A stretch of 64,000 nt of DNA. Source: Chitinophaga sedimenti (GTDB lineage: Bacteria; Bacteroidota; Bacteroidia; Chitinophagales; Chitinophagaceae). The DNA is taken from contig NZ_JAKUKA010000001.1 in the NCBI RefSeq assembly GCF_023156195.1, positions 1,674,001-1,738,000 on the forward strand, given 5' to 3'. Below, piece after piece: positions 59,005-64,000 of the stretch (positions are counted from its first letter, which is position 1; each line of letters begins with the position of its first letter). A program made the translations under genes and the position numbers. The notes beneath the pieces were generated by a model. The model did no database searches. It saw only the letters and a program-made list of their open reading frames with translations, and was not told where the DNA came from.

Positions 59005-60230
59005 TAACAGGGAAAGACATAGTGGTAGTAGGAATGCAATCGTGGGATATTACGATCGGCAGCAACTGTAAAAACATTGCCTGGGAGCTGGCTAAACATA
59101 ACCGCGTGTTGTATGTGAACCGCGCGCTGGACAGGATTTCCGCTATCCGCCTGAAGCATGAGCCGGATATCCAGAACCGTCTTAAAAGTTTGCGCGGCGA
59201 AACCGACGATATACAGCAGATCGCTCCCCAGTTATGGACACTGAATCCACGCACGCTGCTGGAGTCTGCCAACTGGATGCCTACGCCGTTCCTGTTCGAC
59301 TTCGTTAATAAGCTGAATAATAAACGGATCGCGAAACAGGTCACAAAAGCTATGCAGCGTCTGGGTTTCGGAGACATCATCCTTTTTAATGATAATGACT
59401 TCTTCCGTAATTTCTACATGCAGGAACTGCTGCCCGGTGTAAAAAGTACGATTTACTATATTCGCGATAACCTGGTGAGCCAGCCGTATTTTTCCAAACA
59501 GGGTAAACGACTTGAGCCCATGCTGATGGCAAAGTCGGACCTCGTGGTGGCGAACTCTGCTTACCTGGCCGATTATGGACGGCAGCACAATCCCCGCTCC
59601 TACGATATTGGTCAGGGTTGCGAATTTGAATTATTCACCCAGGCCGGTACGCCTGTACGGCCAACTGAGCTTGAGGGTATCAAAGGCCCGATTATTGGTT
59701 ATGTGGGAGCATTGCTCACCGCGCGCCTGGATATCGGTATCCTGGAACATATTGCTACTGCGCGGCCCGACTGGAGTATTGTGCTGGTGGGTCCGGAAGA
59801 CGGGAACTTCCAGTCGAGCAGACTGCACCAGTTGCCGAATGTACATTTTACCGGAAGCAGACCAGGCAGCATGTTGCCCGCGTTTATACATTATTTCGAT
59901 GTGTGTATTAATCCACAGGCACTAAACGACATGACCATCGGCAACTATCCACGTAAGGTGGACGAGTACCTGGCCATGGGCAAACCGGTGGTGGCTACCG
60001 AAACGGTGGCCATGCGCATGTTTGCCGGTCATACGTATCTTTGCAAAAATGCTGCGGAATATGTACAACAGATCGACAACATCCTTAATAATCCCGTTGC
60101 GGAAAGCGTGGTACGCGACAGGATTACCTTTGCACTGTCCCACACGTGGGAAAACAGCGTTGAGGCCATGAGTAAACATTATTTTGAACTGCCGGGCGTT
60201 GCAAAGCCAGCTACTGCCACGGCGCTGTAA
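59001..60230 (+). CDS. Glycosyltransferase, GT4-like
   Basis: 409 residues. The start is the ATG at 59001, in the 4-bp overlap with the flippase. The N-terminal half opens VVVGMQSWDITIGSNCKNIA and contains ILFNDNDFF and SDLVVANSAYLADYG. The C-terminal half has GYVGALLTARLDIGILEHI, VLVGPEDGNF and the donor-site region YPRKVDEYLAMGKPVVATET. This group includes UDP-galactopyranose/mannose-type transferases annotated as glycosyltransferase family 1. The sugar is unknown. Confidence 0.9.
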   Translation: MITGKDIVVVGMQSWDITIGSNCKNIAWELAKHNRVLYVNRALDRISAIRLKHEPDIQNRLKSLRGETDDIQQIAPQLWTLNPRTLLESANWMPTPFLFDFVNKLNNKRIAKQVTKAMQRLGFGDIILFNDNDFFRNFYMQELLPGVKSTIYYIRDNLVSQPYFSKQGKRLEPMLMAKSDLVVANSAYLADYGRQHNPRSYDIGQGCEFELFTQAGTPVRPTELEGIKGPIIGYVGALLTARLDIGILEHIATARPDWSIVLVGPEDGNFQSSRLHQLPNVHFTGSRPGSMLPAFIHYFDVCINPQALNDMTIGNYPRKVDEYLAMGKPVVATETVAMRMFAGHTYLCKNAAEYVQQIDNILNNPVAESVVRDRITFALSHTWENSVEAMSKHYFELPGVAKPATATAL

Positions 60231-60240
60231 AAACAATGGA

Positions 60241-60348
60241 ATGAAAGCCGATAATCGATTCAGTGACGATACCATTCTTGAAATCATCGTAACACTATTC
60301 ATCTTGTTCGTGATCGTGTTTATGGGTATCAAAATTTTATTCTTATAA
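60241..60348 (+). CDS. 35-residue membrane protein in the EPS operon
   Basis: A short frame from the ATG at 60241 to the TAA at 60346-60348. It has a polar, acidic N-terminus (MKADNRFSDDTILEIIV) and one transmembrane helix (LFILFVIVFMGIKILFL). It sits 10 bp after the GT4 gene and 10 bp before the ligase/polymerase gene, exactly filling the gap, which argues that it is real. It may be a small partner of the polymerase or flippase. Confidence 0.6.
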   Translation: MKADNRFSDDTILEIIVTLFILFVIVFMGIKILFL

Positions 60349-60358
60349 ACCGGATACT

Positions 60359-61888
60359 GTGCCACAATTAATCGGAAATAAGTCGCTCAGCGTCAAAGAC
60401 CGGGTAAAAGAGTTGTTACGGCTGCAGGTCGTGATCAACAAACTGAACTCACCGCTGGGTTATATCATACTTGCTTTTGCCGCACTGGTGTTCACTTATG
60501 GCATTGCGAAAATAAACATACTTGTAGGGGTAGGCGTAATGGGACTGCTGATCGGCGGCGGCGCTGTGCTCATCTGCCTGTTCGATACCCGCATTGGCTT
60601 CTACATTGCTACCGCGGCCTCCTACTTCGTTTTCTACATGAACCGCATGATCGATGACGTGCTGCCTGTCGGCATTCTTATCGACATACTGATCGCCACT
60701 ACTTTCGTTGGCATCTATTTCAGGAAGACGATTCTGAAGGGTAAATACTTTGCCGAATCAAAGAACCCGATCACTTACGCGTACGCGTTATACGCGTTGT
60801 TTCTTATCATCGAGGCGTTTAACCCGTCGATGTACTCCCTGGCCGGCTGGATCTTTACGTTCCGGAAGTTTCTCAACTTCCTGATGATCTATTTCATCTG
60901 CCTGCACATTTTCAACTCTTTCGACGATATTAAACTGTTCTTTAAAGTAATTCTCGCATTTTCCATATTGTCCGGTATATATGGCTGCTTCCAGGAATGG
61001 TATGGTTTGCTGCCATTTGAAGAGCATTGGGTAACGAGCGATCCGCATAAATACGCGCTGTATTTCCAGGGAGGTACCATGCGTAAGTTCTCCTTCCTGT
61101 CCGATCCTACCTCCTATGGTATCTTAATGGCGAATATGGTTATATTTGCGCTGATTATGGCTATGGGTCCGGTATCCAAAAGATACCGAAGAGTGTTGCT
61201 GATCGGGAGTTTGTTTATGGCCCTGGGAATGGCGTATTCCGGTACCCGTACCGCTTACGCCATGATGCCGGCGGGGATTGTGCTATATATTCTGATGACG
61301 ATCACCAGTAAAAAGACACTGCTTTTTACCGTGATCTCGCTGATGCTGTTCGTGGTAATTATTTTCGGGCCTTTCCATAGTAACGGTACTATTAATCGTA
61401 TACGTTCAACTTTTGAGTTCTCCGAAGACGAGTCATTTAACATCAGGGACGTAAACCGTCATTATATACAGCCTTATATCTACGCGCATCCGCTTGGTGG
61501 TGGACTCGCTACCTGCGGCGTGCAGGGCGAAGTGTACAACCCGGGGCATCCGCTGGCCGGTTTTCCGCCGGATAGTGGTTACCTGAAAAGCGCACTGGAA
61601 GTGGGTTGGATTGGTCTCGGCCTTACCTGTCTGTTGTATTTTATTATCATGCAGGTAGGTGTACGGAACTACTATCGGTGCCGCGACCCGGAAATAAGAT
61701 ATTACTATGTGGCGACCATTGCCACCACCTTTGCGATTATCGTGGCGCACTATGCGCAGGTAGCGATTGGCCAGATCCCGGGAGCCTTTTTATTTTATGG
61801 CTCGCTGGCGGTGATGGTAAAACTGCACACCTTCGATAAAACGAAGCAGAAAGAAGAACAAGAAGCAAGTATTTCAAACACCCAATAA
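60359..61888 (+). CDS. O-antigen ligase/polymerase-like membrane protein (Wzy/WaaL type)
   Basis: 509 residues from a GTG at 60359, ten to twelve membrane helices. The large periplasmic loop contains GTRTAYAMMPAGIVLYI followed after about 80 residues by the conserved HPLGGGLATCGV and HPLAGFPPDSGYLKSALEVG, as in the O-antigen ligase family. In a Wzx/Wzy cluster with a Wzz-like protein it most likely polymerises the repeat units. Confidence 0.9.
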   Translation: MPQLIGNKSLSVKDRVKELLRLQVVINKLNSPLGYIILAFAALVFTYGIAKINILVGVGVMGLLIGGGAVLICLFDTRIGFYIATAASYFVFYMNRMIDDVLPVGILIDILIATTFVGIYFRKTILKGKYFAESKNPITYAYALYALFLIIEAFNPSMYSLAGWIFTFRKFLNFLMIYFICLHIFNSFDDIKLFFKVILAFSILSGIYGCFQEWYGLLPFEEHWVTSDPHKYALYFQGGTMRKFSFLSDPTSYGILMANMVIFALIMAMGPVSKRYRRVLLIGSLFMALGMAYSGTRTAYAMMPAGIVLYILMTITSKKTLLFTVISLMLFVVIIFGPFHSNGTINRIRSTFEFSEDESFNIRDVNRHYIQPYIYAHPLGGGLATCGVQGEVYNPGHPLAGFPPDSGYLKSALEVGWIGLGLTCLLYFIIMQVGVRNYYRCRDPEIRYYYVATIATTFAIIVAHYAQVAIGQIPGAFLFYGSLAVMVKLHTFDKTKQKEEQEASISNTQ

Positions 61889-61900
61889 ACACTCGTTATT

Positions 61901-62608
61901 ATGAAGAAGGTATCTGTTCTATTGTGCCTCGCAGTATGCTCATCCATGTACGTGCAGGCCCAGGTTCCGGCGCAGCCTAATACCTCGGCTAACACCGCCC
62001 CGGCTGCTGGTATCCGCGAACGCCTGGTAGAACTTGCTTTAAAGAATCCCGCTTTTAAAGAGATTGATGCTGCGAAAAGAAAAGCGCAGTACAGCGTGAA
62101 GAAAATAAAGGCAACCTGGCTGGACATGATTGTAGGTAGCGTGAACTTTAACGAAATTACCATCGGTAAAATCGACCGCACCCAATATGGTAACCTTTAC
62201 TTCCCGCTTTGGAACGTTGGTATCAACGTGCCTTTGGGCGCCTTCTTCGGCAAACCCGCTGAAGCTAAAATGGCGAGAATGGATATCCTCGTAGCCGAAG
62301 CTAAAAGAGAACAGGTAGAGCTGAGCACCCGTGCGATGGTACTTACCCGCTACGAAGACTACCTGCTGAAGAAAGAATTGCTCCGCTTACAGAGCGAACT
62401 GACCGAAGACGACCTGGCGGCATTTACACAGGCAGAGCAGAAATTTACTACCGGTAGCATCGATTATGACGCATATAGTGCAGCCTCTAAGCGTTATAAT
62501 ACCGAGTTGGTTAAAAAAATCACCCTCGAAAGAGACGTTGCCGTTGCGGTAATTGACCTGGAAGAAATCATCGGCGTAAAGCTGGAGGAGGTGCTGGCGC
62601 AAAAATAA
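61901..62608 (+). CDS. Half-length TolC-family-like exported protein
   Basis: 235 residues with a signal peptide (VLLCLAVCSSMYVQAQ). The mature protein is mostly long helices with one strand pair and a glycine turn (YFPLWNVGINVPLGAFFGKP), then heptads (EAKREQVELSTRAMVLTRYEDYLLKKELLR) in the pattern of one outer-membrane efflux repeat. TolC proteins have two such repeats (over 400 residues). It may be a single-repeat channel subunit or a periplasmic helical protein. It starts 12 bp after the polymerase gene and ends 3 bp before the esterase. Confidence 0.7.
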   Translation: MKKVSVLLCLAVCSSMYVQAQVPAQPNTSANTAPAAGIRERLVELALKNPAFKEIDAAKRKAQYSVKKIKATWLDMIVGSVNFNEITIGKIDRTQYGNLYFPLWNVGINVPLGAFFGKPAEAKMARMDILVAEAKREQVELSTRAMVLTRYEDYLLKKELLRLQSELTEDDLAAFTQAEQKFTTGSIDYDAYSAASKRYNTELVKKITLERDVAVAVIDLEEIIGVKLEEVLAQK

Positions 62609-62611
62609 AGC

Positions 62612-63378
62612 ATGAAGAGAAGGATAGCAGCTTTGCTGCTTTTGCTCCCCGTATTTGCGGCAGCGCAAAAGCACCAGCAAAAAGTGGATGTTCAACTAAC
62701 GCCCTGGCACCATAACGGCGCCCTGGTGCAGTTGCCCGACGACTACGGTACCGGCAGCGCTACCTACCCGCTTATCCTTTTTATGCACGGTAAAAGCAAG
62801 TCTGGTACCGATATCAGTAAACTGGCCCTGGAAGGTATTCCCTACTGGCTGGATAAAGGCGCCCGCCTCGATGCCGTTAACCCGGCGGATGGTAAACTCT
62901 ACAAGTTCATTGTCGTTTGCCCGCAGGCGTTGGAGTGGGGCCTCTCACCTACCCAGGTGAACGTTGTGCTGGACCAGGTAATTAAGCGTTACCGGGTAGA
63001 TACTCCCGCATATATATTACCGGTTATAGCGCCGGCGGATGGGCTACCATTATGGCCCTCACCGAATCTGCCGCTATCAGCAAGCGTTTCGCTGCTGCGG
63101 TGCCCATGTCGCCATCCGCGATAGATGCCCCGAACGAGCGGCGGTTTGGCCTGCTGGCCGATGCCGGGATACATTGCTGGTACTTCGCTGGCGAGCAGGA
63201 AGAAAGCTTCCTGGAAAACGCCCAACGGTATACCGACAGCACCAACAAGTACGGGCCGGGTTTGGCTAAAATCACCGTTACGCCGAATAAACATTGTTGC
63301 TGGAAAGAGTTCTACGATCCCGCATTCCGGCAGGAAGGCATGAGTATATACGAATGGCTGTTACAATACCATAAATAA
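62612..63378 (+). CDS. Secreted alpha/beta hydrolase (esterase), frameshifted
   Basis: The last gene of the right arm: signal peptide (IAALLLLLPVFAAAQ), LILFMHGKSKSGTDI, nucleophile in IYITGYSAGGWATIM, and a His in TPNKHCCWKEFYD. One base is missing near 63005 (TACTCCCGC). Corrected length is 255 residues. It resembles the PHB depolymerase/feruloyl esterase-like fold seen at the N-terminus of the giant protein, without the modules or a sorting domain. It may remove acyl groups from the polysaccharide in the periplasm. Confidence 0.85.
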
Positions 63379-63383
63379 ACGTG

Positions 63384-63412
63384 AAGCGCTCCGGCAATGG
63401 GGCGCTTTTTCT
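63384..63412 (+). terminator. Terminator of the right EPS arm
   Basis: A stem AAGCGCTCC (63384-63392) pairing with GGGGCGCTT (63399-63407), one G-T pair, followed by TTTCTTT. Confidence 0.75.
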
Positions 63413-63453
63413 TTCAGCTAATCCATTCCATTCCCGTCAACCCAACTAACAAA

Positions 63454-63481
63454 AAAAGGCGCCCCATAAGGAACGCCTTTT
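63454..63481 (-). terminator. Terminator of metK
   Basis: An 8-bp stem (AAAAGGCG at 63454-63461, CGCCTTTT at 63474-63481) lies 21 bp past the metK stop. On the minus strand the T-run of the stem is extended by three more T. Confidence 0.75.
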
Positions 63482-63502
63482 CAATATTCAAAAAGCTATC
63501 AA

Positions 63503-64000
63503 TTAGTTGATGTTAAAAGCAGCTTTTACTTTCTCTACATAGTCCAGTTTCTCCCAGGTAAACAGCTCCACGTCAACTTTCTTCTCGTTTCTTTTACCGG
63601 CGTTGAAAGTTTTGGTGATGGTTTTGCTTTCGCGGCCCATGTGACCGTAAGCAGCTGTTTCGCTATAAATCGGGTTGCGCAGTTTCAGGCGTTGTTCGAT
63701 CGCGTAAGGACGCAGGTCGAAGATTTCTTCGATCTTGCGCGCAATTTCACCGTCTGACAGTTGCACTTTAGCAGTACCGTGTGTATTTACGAAAACACCG
63801 CAGGGTTTAGCTACACCGATAGCGTAAGATACCTGTACCAGTACTTCGTCTGCAACACCTGCAGCCACCAGGTTTTTAGCAATGTGGCGGGTAGCATAGG
63901 CAGCAGAACGGTCTACTTTGGAAGGATCTTTACCGGAGAATGCGCCACCGCCGTGTGCACCTTTACCACCATAAGTGTCTACGATGATTTTACGGCCGGT
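63503..64000 (-). CDS. metK: S-adenosylmethionine synthase, C-terminal part
   Basis: The product cuts off at the window edge; about 165 residues are visible. They include [20 protein letters not shown], the conserved glycine-rich loop and active-site lysine region ([13 protein letters not shown]), [20 protein letters not shown] and an ending that is usual for Bacteroidota MetK. The enzyme makes SAM from methionine and ATP. It lies on the opposite strand from the EPS genes. No frameshift is seen in the visible part. Confidence 0.95.
   Translation of the reverse strand, partial: TGRKIIVDTYGGKGAHGGGAFSGKDPSKVDRSAAYATRHIAKNLVAAGVADEVLVQVSYAIGVAKPCGVFVNTHGTAKVQLSDGEIARKIEEIFDLRPYAIEQRLKLRNPIYSETAAYGHMGRESKTITKTFNAGKRNEKKVDVELFTWEKLDYVEKVKAAFNIN

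Overview
The window is chromosomal DNA of a Bacteroidota bacterium, most likely a Chitinophagaceae member close to Chitinophaga. The signs are TonB-dependent receptors with carboxypeptidase-regulatory-like plugs, a DUF5686 protein, a type IX secretion (T9SS) C-terminal sorting domain, an HAE1 efflux operon, an IF-3 with a Pro/Arg/Glu tail, and several promoter candidates that match the Bacteroidota TTG / TAnnTTTG pattern. I saw no rRNA, tRNA, CRISPR array, integrase or transposase. About 34 single-base frameshifts, mostly a base missing from a homopolymer, interrupt 20 genes including essential ones (thrS, infC). Adding or removing the indicated base restores one full-length frame in every gene with both ends in the window, so I annotate these as single genes with probable consensus errors, not pseudogenes.

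Layout. 1-6350: end of a HEAT-like protein, then infC, thrS, a TonB-dependent receptor and a DUF3347 lipoprotein on the minus strand. 6353-6936: a repeat-rich non-coding stretch with 11-bp phased repeats. 6937-11705 (+): an ABC-F ATPase, an OmpR-type two-component system, a miniature CusB-like lipoprotein and a small His/Lys-rich exported protein. 11845-13942 (-): a tail-fibre-like exported protein and small unknown proteins. 14025-20218 (-): a tripartite RND efflux operon. 20351-24746: trhO, a 46-residue membrane protein, a DUF5686 outer-membrane protein and a membrane protein. 24842-27589: methionine/sulfur genes (metZ-like, OsmC, metX). 27720-37151: a second TonB receptor, ychF, an SpmA-SpmB fusion, a YeiH-type transporter, a thiamine-binding-like protein, a GNAT-nitrilase fusion and an unknown Cys-containing protein.

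37241-63378 is a large exopolysaccharide (EPS) locus in two divergent arms around a regulatory region (43231-43803). The left arm (-) holds a receiver protein, a degenerate-receiver/phosphoglycosyl transferase fusion, three glycosyltransferases and an epimerase. The right arm (+) holds a membrane glycosyltransferase, a methyltransferase, two acyltransferases, a Wzz/BY-kinase-like protein, a flippase, a glycosyltransferase, a 35-residue membrane protein, an O-antigen ligase/polymerase-like protein, a half-length TolC-like protein, a small esterase, and a giant (about 2253 residue) T9SS-exported modular protein with an N-terminal alpha/beta hydrolase. My reading is that the locus builds an acylated polysaccharide through a Wzx/Wzy-type route and carries its own secreted esterases to trim or remodel it. 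The giant modular esterase, with three copies of a module I cannot name, is the most interesting part. The window ends inside metK (-).
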